The notes: generated from the sequence alone by a model not told the origin. A stretch of DNA of 12,328 bases from Candidatus Woesebacteria bacterium UBA5073 (GCA_002415845.1 DIAR01000031.1:18169-30496), one strand, 5' to 3'; positions 1 through 6,667 are shown, numbered from the stretch's first letter. A program made the numbers and translations.

Positions 1-1551
1 AGCCACGTTTCTTGGTTTTTTGGCCTTACCTACCCAAATCGAATCAGAAACGAGAGGGAAAGGTCCTTTTTCTTTAGCTAAGGCGCATGAAGCTTCAAAA
101 GCGGAAGTATACATAAGTTTTCCCACTTTTTCGGCCAGTTCAATTGCTTTGGGGCTGTCATAGGGAATGCCCATTTTGATTAAGGCTTCGGCCCAACCCA
201 CACCCCCCAAACCTAAACGCCTATGATCCCTAACCGCTTTTTCCACTTCCCTGACCGGAAACCATGAAGCATCAATGACATTATCTAAAAGTCTGACGGC
301 TACTTTGACCACTTTGGCCAACTTCACAAAGTTAAATTGACCATCTTCGACAAAATTACCGAAATTAAGGTAGCCCAAGTTACACGACTCATAGGGGTAA
401 CAAGGGATTTCACCACAGACATTGGTGGCCAAGATCGGCCCCTTACTTCTTAAAAGAGGGTTAGCCAGCGCGGTTCCCTTATTTATGGCCGAAAGATTAA
501 TAAGTCCCGGGTCCCCCGTACTCCAGGCCATGGAAGCCATCAAGTCCAGTATGGCCCTGGCTGAAACTTTGTTGACAATCTCACCCGTTCTGGGGTTAAT
601 CAGATCCCACTGTCTATCGGTAATCGCTGCTTTCATAAAATCATCGGTCACACCGATGGAAATATTGGTTTTACCCAAATAACCTTCGTTTTGCTTGGCC
701 GAAATGGCCGTGAAGATATCGGGATGATTAACGTTTAAAATCGCCATATTGCCGCTTTCGTATTTGCCTTCCTGGCGAAAAAGCGAGGTCATCAAATCAA
801 ACATCTCCATCATCTTAACCGGTCCGGCTGAAAGTCCGGGAACGCCACCGACGCTATCCCCTTCGGGCCGAACTTTCGAAAAGTTATAGCCGCAACCGCC
901 ACCATGTTTTTTAATCAGAGTTGATTTATGAAGGGTTTCAAAAATGGCATCAATATCATCCTCAATGTTAAAAACAAAACAGTTGGCTAACTGCGGATCC
1001 CTCTTTCCGGCATTAGCCAAAGTCCTTGTTCCCGGCAAGAAATCAAAATTAATCATGATTTCCAAAAAACGTTCATACCATTTTTGTTGCTCGGCTTCTG
1101 TTTTTTCAACCGATGACAGAAACTTCGCCACTCTTTCCACCATCCCTTTCGGGGTTTCTATTGTTTCCCCCTGATCGTTTTTCTTTAAGTATCTGGTTTT
1201 GAGGATGTAAAGGGTGTTGTAGGAAAGACCAATATCATCCGTTACTCCCAACGATTCCCTATCCTGATGGGCATGTTTTTTATTTTCCCGATAAAGGATA
1301 TATGCCTTAGCCGTTTTGGCATGACCTTTTTCAATTAACACTTTCTCAACCGCTTCGCCAATTTCCGAGGTCGTCAGGGTTTCTTTTTTAAAAGAAAGAA
1401 TTTTAGTCAGAACCAAATCTTTTAAGGAAGCGGCCAGTTTTTTATCTTTTCCACCGACATTGGAGGCCGCCAAGAAAATACTTTGACTGATTTTACCCTC
1501 GTCAAATTTTTCTTTTTGTCCGTCTACTTTAACGACTTCCTTAATTACCAT
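1..1551 (-). CDS. nrdJ: Class II (AdoCbl-dependent) ribonucleotide reductase with N-terminal ATP-cone, 3' end missing
   Basis: Predicted large subunit of a B12-dependent ribonucleotide reductase, which turns ribonucleotides into deoxyribonucleotides in the cytoplasm. The frame stays open from ATG at 1551 to the window edge, giving 517 residues. The missing part begins about where the APTGS motif of the neighbouring enzyme would follow. Residues 1-90 look like an ATP-cone, the dATP/ATP activity switch. The barrel shows LPGTRTLANAG (172-182), redox Cys191, GGGCGYNFS (217-225), the thiyl-radical motif N377-V-C379-G-E381, and redox Cys390 in ESCNLG. All three core cysteines are therefore present. 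The usual KRRGANM segment reads KYESGNM (263-269), which is unusual. It lies 23 nt downstream of the 864-aa reductase gene in the same operon, with no clear Shine-Dalgarno. Class II rather than class I is inferred from motif style and the absence of a nrdB-like gene in view. Confidence 0.9.
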   Translation of the reverse strand, partial: MVIKEVVKVDGQKEKFDEGKISQSIFLAASNVGGKDKKLAASLKDLVLTKILSFKKETLTTSEIGEAVEKVLIEKGHAKTAKAYILYRENKKHAHQDRESLGVTDDIGLSYNTLYILKTRYLKKNDQGETIETPKGMVERVAKFLSSVEKTEAEQQKWYERFLEIMINFDFLPGTRTLANAGKRDPQLANCFVFNIEDDIDAIFETLHKSTLIKKHGGGCGYNFSKVRPEGDSVGGVPGLSAGPVKMMEMFDLMTSLFRQEGKYESGNMAILNVNHPDIFTAISAKQNEGYLGKTNISIGVTDDFMKAAITDRQWDLINPRTGEIVNKVSARAILDLMASMAWSTGDPGLINLSAINKGTALANPLLRSKGPILATNVCGEIPCYPYESCNLGYLNFGNFVEDGQFNFVKLAKVVKVAVRLLDNVIDASWFPVREVEKAVRDHRRLGLGGVGWAEALIKMGIPYDSPKAIELAEKVGKLMYTSAFEASCALAKEKGPFPLVSDSIWVGKAKKPRNVA

Positions 1552-1574
1552 GATTTATTTTATTTTGGATTATT

Positions 1575-4169
1575 CTAACATTCCGAATGGCCGCAGGAGT
1601 GACACTTGGAGCAACCCTCTTCAAAAATGAGGGAACTGGCTCCGCAGGCAGGACAGATATCTCCCAATCTTTCACCCAAAAAAAGTCTTTCCTCTTCGTG
1701 ATTATTTTCCTCTCTTAATTTACTCAAAATCTCTCCCGCCTTATCCGGCGTGATATGCCCGTTTGAAGCCCCGTTTAACGTGGTCGAAGCGGCTGTGGGG
1801 TCACCAGGACCGGTTAGGGTTTGTTCCACACCGTTAGGTGCGGAATGGACAGCCACCGCAGTAGCTCCAGCCACGTTAGACGAGGCTCCAAAATGATTTA
1901 AATTACCGTTAATCTTAAAGCCGTAGTGGGCAGAAATGGCAACCGAAATGGCGTCGGGTAGGGATCTTATTTTATTCGGTCCAAAACCAACCGACCGCCT
2001 GCCGCCGATACCTGATAATTGTTCGGCAATTTCCCTGGCCCTTTCAATTGCGGAAAGATCGCCCCTCAGCCGAAGTGAAGTTGAGATGGTTCTACCCAAG
2101 GCTTCGGCCATGGCCGCGACATCACTCCCGGCTTTGCCGACGTTGATGAAAACCTCCAGGGGCAAGCCTTCGGCACTTTCGTTAATGGTTATGAAAGCAC
2201 TGCCAACCGGCGTCAATAGTCGATAGGTTGAACCTTTAAGGATGTTGGGGCGTTTAAGAAGACTGTCCCCGTTCTCAACATGATTAGTTAATAGTTCTTC
2301 CTTTTTCCCGATACCCAGGTTTAGAACTTGTGCCCCTTTACTGCCGTCTCTAAAGATGGTTATGCCTTTGGCCCCTTCGTTCCAGGCCAAAAGATAAGCC
2401 CTTTTGACATCATCCATCGTGGCTTCCTTTTTCAGGTTAATCGTTTTGGAAACGGCATTCTCGGTTCCTTTCTGAAAAGCGATTTGGGTTTTGACATGCC
2501 ATGAAGGATCAATCTCGTGAGCTGTTTTAAAAACAGCTTTTAGGTTTTCTGAAACCTCTTCGATTTCTCCCAAAACGCCTCTTTCTCCAACTTTCTTTTC
2601 CAAATCTTCATTCCAAATCCCCTCTTTGATTGCCTGACGGATAAATTCCGGATTAACAAAAGATAATTTCCGATCCAAGTGTTTGTCTTTAACAATGTGC
2701 TCAAAAGCAACCGCAAACAAAGGTTCAATTCCGGAGGAAGAAGCGGCGATGATGGAGATGGAACCCGTCGGAGCGATGGTTGTGACAGTTGAGTTTCTTC
2801 TTGCTTTTCCTTTTTTATAAATAGATAACGGGAAAAGCGGAAAAGCGCCTCTTTCTTTGGCCAAAAGGTAAGTTTCCTCCAAAGCCGCTTCCTTAATCGT
2901 CGTCATTATTTTTTCAGCTAAGGTTAAGGCTTCTTCGGAATCATATGGGATCCCAAGAGAAATAAGCATGTCGGCCCAACCGCCAACCCCAAGACCGATT
3001 CTTCTTATCGCCAGGGTTGTTTTTCTAATTTGTGGCAGAGTGTAGGGGTTAACCTCAATGACGTCATCCAGGAAACGCACGGCCAGTTTGGCCGTCTCTT
3101 TTAAGTCTTCCCAATCAACTACTCTTTCCCCGTTTTCTTCTTTGACAAAATAGGTTAAGAAGATGCTCCCCAAATTACAGGAATCATAGGGGTATAAGGG
3201 CTGCTCTCCACAGGGGTTGGTCGATTCAATCGGACCCAAAGAAGGAACCGGGTTTGAGAAGCCTTTATTAATCCGATCCAGAAAAATTAAACCCGGATCG
3301 CCGGTTTCCCAGGCTAATTTGGTGATTTCGTCAAAGACGGCAATGGCACTTAGGGTTTTCTCCACCTGTCCGGTTTTGGGATTTTTAAGTTCATACTCTC
3401 CCCCTTTCTCATAAGCCTCCATGAAGGCATCGGTTAGCCCAACCGAAATATTAAAATTGGTAATCTCGCCTTTTTCCTTACAGTGAATAAATTCCAGGAT
3501 ATCCGGGTGATCAACTCTTAAAATCCCCATGTTGGCTCCCCGTCTTTTCCCACCCTGTTTAATTTCGTTGGTGGCCGCATCAAAAATCCGCATGAAAGAA
3601 ACCGGACCGGAGGCCACACCACGGCTTGATTTAACCATCGACCCGGACGGTCTAAGCCTGCTAAAAGAAAAACCGGTTCCGCCGCCGGTTTGGTGAATTA
3701 AAGCCTGATATTTTAAGGCATCAAAAATTCCGACCAGTGAGTCTTCAATCGGAATAACAAAACAGCCTGAATATTGGAGTTTGTTTTTTGTTCCCGCATT
3801 CATGAGGGTTGGTGAATTAGGTAAAAATTGATGTGAAACAATCTTTTGGTAAAATTCTTTAGCAACATCGGTAACTTCTTTTTTCGTCTTTCCCCATAAA
3901 ACCTCGGCTGAAGCAATTTCAAAAGCTACCCGCCAAGCCATACCTTCAGGTGTTTCCATTATTTTGCCTTCACCATCCCGGAAAAGATAACGTTCCTCTA
4001 AGACCTGAAGGGATTGTTCGCTCCAGTTTCCTTTTTCCAATCCTTCCGGCATCACCGGAATAACACCGATTTTTTTATCAATCTTAATTCTCACTTCTTC
4101 ATATGAAGGAAACTCCATTGATGCAAAATCAATTTTCTTTTTGTTTCTATTAACGTTTTTGTTTTTCAT
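1575..4169 (-). CDS. nrdJ: Class II (AdoCbl-dependent) ribonucleotide reductase, 864 aa, with TSCPD-like and Cys-rich C-terminus
   Basis: Vitamin B12-dependent ribonucleoside reductase. Motifs in order: NSPTLMNAG (118-126), redox Cys136 in SGCFVIPIEDS, GGGTGFSFSRLRP (162-174), GGKRRGANMGIL (206-217), catalytic N318-P-C320-G-E322, redox partner Cys331 in DSCNLGS, IGLGVGGWADM (391-401) and APTGSISI (466-473). Residues about 640-755 resemble the TSCPD domain found after the barrel in this subfamily. The tail has C839-x2-C842, then C853, C856, C859 and C864. This fits the zinc-ribbon and redox-shuttle end typical of NrdJ, in which terminal thiols re-reduce the active site. No N-terminal ATP-cone is visible, unlike its neighbour; the first 15 residues are merely basic. 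The start ATG overlaps the nrdR stop (ATGA), so translation is probably coupled. No Shine-Dalgarno is seen. Length fits full-size NrdJ. Confidence 0.95.
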   Translation of the reverse strand: MKNKNVNRNKKKIDFASMEFPSYEEVRIKIDKKIGVIPVMPEGLEKGNWSEQSLQVLEERYLFRDGEGKIMETPEGMAWRVAFEIASAEVLWGKTKKEVTDVAKEFYQKIVSHQFLPNSPTLMNAGTKNKLQYSGCFVIPIEDSLVGIFDALKYQALIHQTGGGTGFSFSRLRPSGSMVKSSRGVASGPVSFMRIFDAATNEIKQGGKRRGANMGILRVDHPDILEFIHCKEKGEITNFNISVGLTDAFMEAYEKGGEYELKNPKTGQVEKTLSAIAVFDEITKLAWETGDPGLIFLDRINKGFSNPVPSLGPIESTNPCGEQPLYPYDSCNLGSIFLTYFVKEENGERVVDWEDLKETAKLAVRFLDDVIEVNPYTLPQIRKTTLAIRRIGLGVGGWADMLISLGIPYDSEEALTLAEKIMTTIKEAALEETYLLAKERGAFPLFPLSIYKKGKARRNSTVTTIAPTGSISIIAASSSGIEPLFAVAFEHIVKDKHLDRKLSFVNPEFIRQAIKEGIWNEDLEKKVGERGVLGEIEEVSENLKAVFKTAHEIDPSWHVKTQIAFQKGTENAVSKTINLKKEATMDDVKRAYLLAWNEGAKGITIFRDGSKGAQVLNLGIGKKEELLTNHVENGDSLLKRPNILKGSTYRLLTPVGSAFITINESAEGLPLEVFINVGKAGSDVAAMAEALGRTISTSLRLRGDLSAIERAREIAEQLSGIGGRRSVGFGPNKIRSLPDAISVAISAHYGFKINGNLNHFGASSNVAGATAVAVHSAPNGVEQTLTGPGDPTAASTTLNGASNGHITPDKAGEILSKLREENNHEEERLFLGERLGDICPACGASSLIFEEGCSKCHSCGHSEC

Positions 4170-4618
4170 TTGTTTTGGACTTTCTCAATCGCTTTTTCAA
4201 AATCGGAAACGTCTTCAAATTCCAAATAGACACTGGCAAAGCGAAGCCAGGCTACTTTATCGACTTTCTTCAATCTCTTTAAAACGGCGTTGCCGATCAT
4301 TCTGGTCGACACTTCTTCGTTTTCCTGCCTTAACATCTCCATTTCGACTTCGGAGGCTATTTCATCAACCGTTCCAATCGGAACCGGTCTTTTTTCAACT
4401 GCCCGAATAATCCCCCTTTTAAGCTTGTCCCGGTCAAATAATTCTCTTCGACCGTCTTTTTTGATTACCCAAAGAGCGGTTTCCCTGACCTTTTCAAAAG
4501 TCGTAAATCTTTTCTTACAGGTCTCACACTCTCTTCTTCTTCTGACGGCACCACCCTCTTCAACAATTCTTGATTCCAAAACCTGTGTATCGATTTTCCC
4601 GCAAAATGGACATTTCAT
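4166..4618 (-). CDS. nrdR: Transcriptional repressor NrdR
   Basis: Nucleotide-sensing repressor of ribonucleotide reductase genes. The 150-aa length is typical. An N-terminal zinc ribbon is formed by C3-x2-C6 and C31-x2-C34, with the family's VLESR (13-17) and RRRRECETCKKRFTTFE (26-42) segments, which bind DNA. Residues about 49-139 form an ATP-cone that reads ATP/dATP levels (WVIKKDGRRELFDRDKL near 50-66). The end (WLRFASVYLEFEDVSDF, 124-140) is also characteristic. It is the first gene of the operon and its stop overlaps the start of the downstream nrdJ by ATGA. The start ATG has no Shine-Dalgarno upstream. Two NrdR-box-like sites overlap its predicted promoter, so it probably represses itself together with both reductase genes. 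The family call is very secure; the autoregulation is inferred. Confidence 0.97.
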   Translation of the reverse strand: MKCPFCGKIDTQVLESRIVEEGGAVRRRRECETCKKRFTTFEKVRETALWVIKKDGRRELFDRDKLKRGIIRAVEKRPVPIGTVDEIASEVEMEMLRQENEEVSTRMIGNAVLKRLKKVDKVAWLRFASVYLEFEDVSDFEKAIEKVQNK

Positions 4619-4633
4619 ATATGAAAAGAAAAA

Positions 4634-4649
4634 ACACTATTGGCAGTAA
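4634..4649 (-). promoter_or_regulatory. NrdR box, downstream copy (predicted)
   Basis: The plus-strand 16-mer ACACTATTGGCAGTAA matches the palindromic NrdR-box consensus acaCwAtATaTwGtgt at about 10 of 16 positions, with the ACACTAT half well kept and the other half weak. It lies just downstream of the predicted transcription start of nrdR. Its spacing of 32 bp from the other copy, three helical turns, is the geometry known for paired NrdR boxes and is the main reason for accepting it. Confidence 0.55.
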
Positions 4650-4657
4650 CCAGATGC

Positions 4658-4686
4658 ATAATCCAACACTAGATATGGACAGTCAA
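4658..4686 (-). promoter_or_regulatory. Predicted sigma70-type promoter of the nrdR-nrdJ-nrdJ operon
   Basis: Reading the minus strand, TTGACT (4686-4681) is followed after exactly 17 bp by GATTAT (4663-4658). That matches the -35 consensus at 5 of 6 positions and the -10 at 4 of 6. Transcription would begin near 4651, leaving a leader of roughly 32 nt before the nrdR ATG. One NrdR-box-like site fills the spacer and another covers the predicted start region, the arrangement expected for repression. Confidence 0.65.
4666..4681 (-). promoter_or_regulatory. NrdR box, promoter-spacer copy (predicted)
   Basis: The plus-strand 16-mer ACACTAGATATGGACA matches the NrdR-box consensus at about 11 of 16 positions, including the ACACtA half and the central ATAT. 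It occupies the spacer between the -35 and -10 elements of the predicted nrdR promoter, so bound NrdR would block RNA polymerase. Its start is exactly 32 bp from that of the other box. Confidence 0.6.
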
Positions 4687-4700
4687 CTGGTAATATCTAG
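4669..4700. repeat. Perfect inverted repeat CTAGATAT / ATATCTAG around the nrdR -35 element
   Basis: CTAGATAT at 4669-4676 is mirrored by ATATCTAG at 4693-4700, with 16 bp between the arms. The left arm is the core of the spacer NrdR box. The right arm, read on the minus strand, repeats the same core and could be a third, degenerate NrdR site (about 8 of 16 over 4688-4703), centred 22 bp (two helical turns) from its partner. It could equally be an operator for another protein. No GC-rich stem or T-run supports a terminator. Confidence 0.45.
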
Positions 4701-4842
4701 GTCAAAAAATATCACTCAAAGCACAAATTGAAGCTAAATAAAATTGCTTTTTTCGTTGGTTATAAAACTAAAGAAAAGACTTTCCAAAAACTTCTCTCGG
4801 TGAAAAAAAATGTGAAAAAGATCTGGTCTCGGAAAGTGGCAA

Positions 4843-5484
4843 TTAGGGCTTATCGAACGGATTTTCCGGGGGGGTAATACCTTTGGAAAGAAGGGCATCG
4901 CGGGAGAGACTGTAAGCGTCATTTGAATAAGAGAAGAGTCTGATGATTTCCGGTTTAGCATCTTCAGGCGCTATCAGAAGAATGCTTTCGATTTGTTCGC
5001 GGTGTCTTAAAGAGGCGTTGGCTACTTTTAAATCAACCTCTTTGGTGTCAGCCCCTTTCTTTCTTTGTTCTTCAATTAAAATGGCTGCTTTTTCCAGATA
5101 CTTTTCACCTTTGGTTAAGGTTGAAAAAGCAATATCGGCTTTACCTCTTTCAAAAAGAATTTTCGATGAGGATAATCTTTTATCGGAAAACAGAAGCATT
5201 AAATCAGCCTTCTTTAAAGGATTAACCGAAATAAAAAGCCAAACTCTGTCCCGCAGGGCTTTCAGACTCCACAGGGGGCTGTCGGGCAAAATTCCTCCCG
5301 GGTAAGGCAGAACATAATTAATCTCTATTTGTCCGTCTTTTTCTTCCAGGGTCTTCTTGTCTTCCTCCAAATTAACGTTTTTACTGAATGCATAATTAAC
5401 CGAAGCAACTTTTAATAAAGAAATACTTAAAATACCAAAGGCGAAGAATAATGTAGACAAAATTAGGACAACTCTCTTAAACAT
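4843..5484 (-). CDS. Membrane-anchored DUF5667-like protein of unknown function
   Basis: A 213-residue protein with an N-terminal hydrophobic segment (about 5-25), read as a signal anchor, so the rest should lie outside the membrane. Residues 57-80 carry the YxLPYPGxLPDSPLWxLKxxRDR-type motif, followed by NPLKKADLMLLFSDKRL (88-104) and long helices to about residue 200. I associate this pattern with DUF5667, a family of uncharacterised helical, exported proteins common in Patescibacteria and some actinobacteria. It ends in a Pro-rich tail. The gene starts 18 nt after the stop of the HEPN-like gene, and a near-ideal extended -10 lies in that gap, so it probably has its own, leaderless transcript besides any read-through. 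No biochemical role can be given. The family call rests on remembered motif resemblance. Confidence 0.75.
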   Translation of the reverse strand: MFKRVVLILSTLFFAFGILSISLLKVASVNYAFSKNVNLEEDKKTLEEKDGQIEINYVLPYPGGILPDSPLWSLKALRDRVWLFISVNPLKKADLMLLFSDKRLSSSKILFERGKADIAFSTLTKGEKYLEKAAILIEEQRKKGADTKEVDLKVANASLRHREQIESILLIAPEDAKPEIIRLFSYSNDAYSLSRDALLSKGITPPENPFDKP

Positions 5485-5490
5485 TCTGTC

Positions 5491-5499
5491 TATTATAAC
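5491..5499 (-). promoter_or_regulatory. Extended -10 promoter giving a leaderless mRNA for the DUF5667-like gene
   Basis: The minus strand reads TGTTATAAT, a perfect TGnTATAAT extended -10 (hexamer 5496-5491). Only AGACAG separates the hexamer from the ATG at 5484, so the predicted transcription start coincides with the start codon. The -35 position (5519-5514, ATAAAA) is poor, as is allowed for extended -10 promoters. Confidence 0.6.
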
Positions 5500-5502
5500 A
5501 TC

Positions 5503-6000
5503 TTATTTACTCGGTTTTATTTTGCAGTCGGCAAATAAGGCATCCATTGCTTCAACTACCGACAAGATTCTTTGATTAGCCTCCCCAAGAGTGATTCTAT
5601 TGCTCTCCCTTGGAAACCAGTGGAAAATCATATTGCGGGCAGAACGCCAGGTATCCCAAAGTTTATCGGCCAATTCTTTTCCTCCACAATGATCAACAAT
5701 CCGATCATAAACACCTTCCTCATTTCGGTACTGGCTTTCCAGGTTGGGGTTTAAGGCCTTCCCTACCCTGAAGCGTTTGCCATAATATTGTTCTTCGGAA
5801 ATAAAACCCATATCAAGAAAGGTTTTTTTCAAGAAACCTTCATAAGCTTTAGCGGCCGGGAAAACAACAAAAGAATAATCGGCAAACTTATCCGTCCAGG
5901 TTTCGGCTTTCTCCGACAAAAGTTCCGCTTCTAAGAGAAGCTCTTTTGTTTCCTCGTCGATTGCACCCCACCAGGGACGCCCGTTTAAAGAAAAAGTCAT
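5503..6000 (-). CDS. HEPN-like protein resembling the RnlA/RNase LS toxin domain
   Basis: A 165-residue soluble, helical protein without signal or membrane segment. Near its C-terminus it has WRSARNMIFHW (118-128), which contains R122-N-x3-H127, the R-x4-6-H active-site motif of HEPN ribonucleases. Upstream, FPAAKAYEGFLKKTF (47-61) resembles the helix preceding the catalytic region of RnlA, the toxin of the RnlAB system, where a Glu, an Arg and a His act together. Glu54 could be the matching acid. Full RnlA is about twice as long, so this would be a stand-alone HEPN domain. Its ATG overlaps the stop of the membrane-protein gene (ATGA), implying coupled translation. No classical antitoxin (RnlB, MNT or DNA-binding protein) is adjacent. 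RNase activity and a toxin or defence role are inferred; a non-catalytic HEPN role remains possible. Confidence 0.65.
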   Translation of the reverse strand: MTFSLNGRPWWGAIDEETKELLLEAELLSEKAETWTDKFADYSFVVFPAAKAYEGFLKKTFLDMGFISEEQYYGKRFRVGKALNPNLESQYRNEEGVYDRIVDHCGGKELADKLWDTWRSARNMIFHWFPRESNRITLGEANQRILSVVEAMDALFADCKIKPSK

Positions 6001-6584
6001 TGTTTAACCCCCAATGTAACCGAAATTGATGATTTACCCGTATCTTTCTTGGCAATACCTAAAATTCCCTCAGTTTCTCCTTTTTTGAATGAGAAAGTCG
6101 AACTTTCATCCTGAGTAAAAGTTGAGGTTACGGTCCATCCTTTAAGGGGCAATTCCTTTGCGTAAAATTGGGCTATCTTGTCGACAGCGTCGTTTGATTC
6201 CCAAACAACCGACACGCCCTTTGTCCCCTCACTTTCGGCTGACCAGGAACTGTCGATTTTGGTACTTTGATAAATTGGAAAATCGCTGGGAAAACCGCTT
6301 GGTAATTTATCGGTTTGTTCGTATGAAAAATTACCCTCTTCACCTTTATAAGTAATCTTTTTTCCGTCATCGGTAAAATTAACATTGCCTTTACCGGTTT
6401 TTGATAAAAGACGGCTAACCCAAAGACTGGTAAATTTATCTTTCATCCGGCCCATAAACATACGGCCGATAACACCCAAGGCAACTAAAACACCAAGAAC
6501 AATCAAAAGAATAACTAAACCCTTATTCCCCTTTTTTTCTTTTTTAATTTCTTTTTTCTCTTCTTTCTTTTCTTCCAAATTCAT
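5997..6584 (-). CDS. Single-pass membrane protein with Lys/Glu tail and extracellular domain, family not recognised
   Basis: A 195-residue protein. Residues 1-21 are almost entirely Lys and Glu (cytoplasmic tail), 22-40 form one hydrophobic membrane helix, and the remainder should be outside. The outer part contains LPSGFPSDFPIY (94-105), a strand-rich stretch, then FYAKELPLKGW (140-150) and a further beta-like region with alternating Ser/Thr. The pairing of a 'PxDxPIY' start and an 'FYxxxLxxxGW' helix resembles small exported domains I have seen in Patescibacteria, but I cannot name a family. It is first in an operon with the HEPN-like gene, overlapping it by 4 nt. The start ATG (6584) has the best Shine-Dalgarno of the window, placed unusually close. 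A sensor or partner role for the HEPN-like protein is only a guess from coupling. Confidence 0.8.
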   Translation of the reverse strand: MNLEEKKEEKKEIKKEKKGNKGLVILLIVLGVLVALGVIGRMFMGRMKDKFTSLWVSRLLSKTGKGNVNFTDDGKKITYKGEEGNFSYEQTDKLPSGFPSDFPIYQSTKIDSSWSAESEGTKGVSVVWESNDAVDKIAQFYAKELPLKGWTVTSTFTQDESSTFSFKKGETEGILGIAKKDTGKSSISVTLGVKQ

Positions 6585-6585
6585 T

Positions 6586-6595
6586 CACCCCCTTT
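6586..6595 (-). promoter_or_regulatory. Shine-Dalgarno of the 195-aa membrane protein gene
   Basis: The minus strand reads AAAGGGGGTG directly before A-ATG, matching the AAGGAGGTGA complement of 16S rRNA with one mismatch. The G-run is only about 4 nt from the ATG, shorter than the usual 5-9 nt. It supports the ATG at 6584, and it is the only strong Shine-Dalgarno seen in this window. Confidence 0.6.
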
Positions 6596-6600
6596 AGGTT

Positions 6601-6630
6601 AATATATGCTACCTTTGATTTTGAAGTCAA
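6601..6630 (-). promoter_or_regulatory. Predicted promoter of the membrane protein-HEPN operon
   Basis: On the minus strand TTGACT (6630-6625) is followed after 18 bp by TATATT (6606-6601); each hexamer matches consensus at 5 of 6. The transcription start would fall near 6594, so the leader would be only about 10 nt and would consist of the Shine-Dalgarno itself. It diverges from the promoter of the first PBP gene within an 83-bp gap. Confidence 0.6.
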
Positions 6631-6654
6631 ATATCCCTTTAAATGATTTTTGCG

Positions 6655-6660
6655 TATAAT
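6655..6660 (+). promoter_or_regulatory. -10 element giving a leaderless mRNA for the first PBP gene
   Basis: A perfect TATAAT is separated from the ATG at 6668 by only seven bases (CAATAGT). The predicted start of transcription is thus at or within a base of the start codon. No good -35 hexamer is visible 16-18 bp upstream. This position also argues against the in-frame TTG at 6650 as start, because that codon lies upstream of the -10. Confidence 0.55.
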
Positions 6661-6667
6661 CAATAGT

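Noticed and set aside
1552..1574. TAAAAT about 5 nt before the ATG at 1551 as another leaderless promoter
   Set aside because: The 23-nt gap is almost pure A/T, so a one-mismatch hexamer is expected by chance; operon read-through explains expression.
4691..4703. AT-rich inverted repeat as a phage or plasmid attachment site
   Set aside because: No integrase, recombinase or tRNA gene is near, and its position over the nrdR promoter is better explained by regulation.
4788..4838. Inverted repeat GACTTTCC / GGAAAGTG-like arms downstream of the DUF5667-like gene, near T-runs, as a possible terminator
   Set aside because: The arms are only about 7 bp with a loop of over 35 nt, and no GC-rich stem directly precedes a T-run; too weak to call.
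4734..4961. 75-aa minus-strand reading frame overlapping the 3' end of the DUF5667-like gene
   Set aside because: It is out of frame with a convincing gene, has low-complexity Phe/Ser content, no Shine-Dalgarno or -10 nearby and no recognisable motif.
6650..6667. TTG at 6650 as start of the first PBP, adding MRIINS
   Set aside because: The TATAAT at 6655-6660 would lie inside the coding region; ATG at 6668 fits the promoter and gives a normal cytoplasmic tail.
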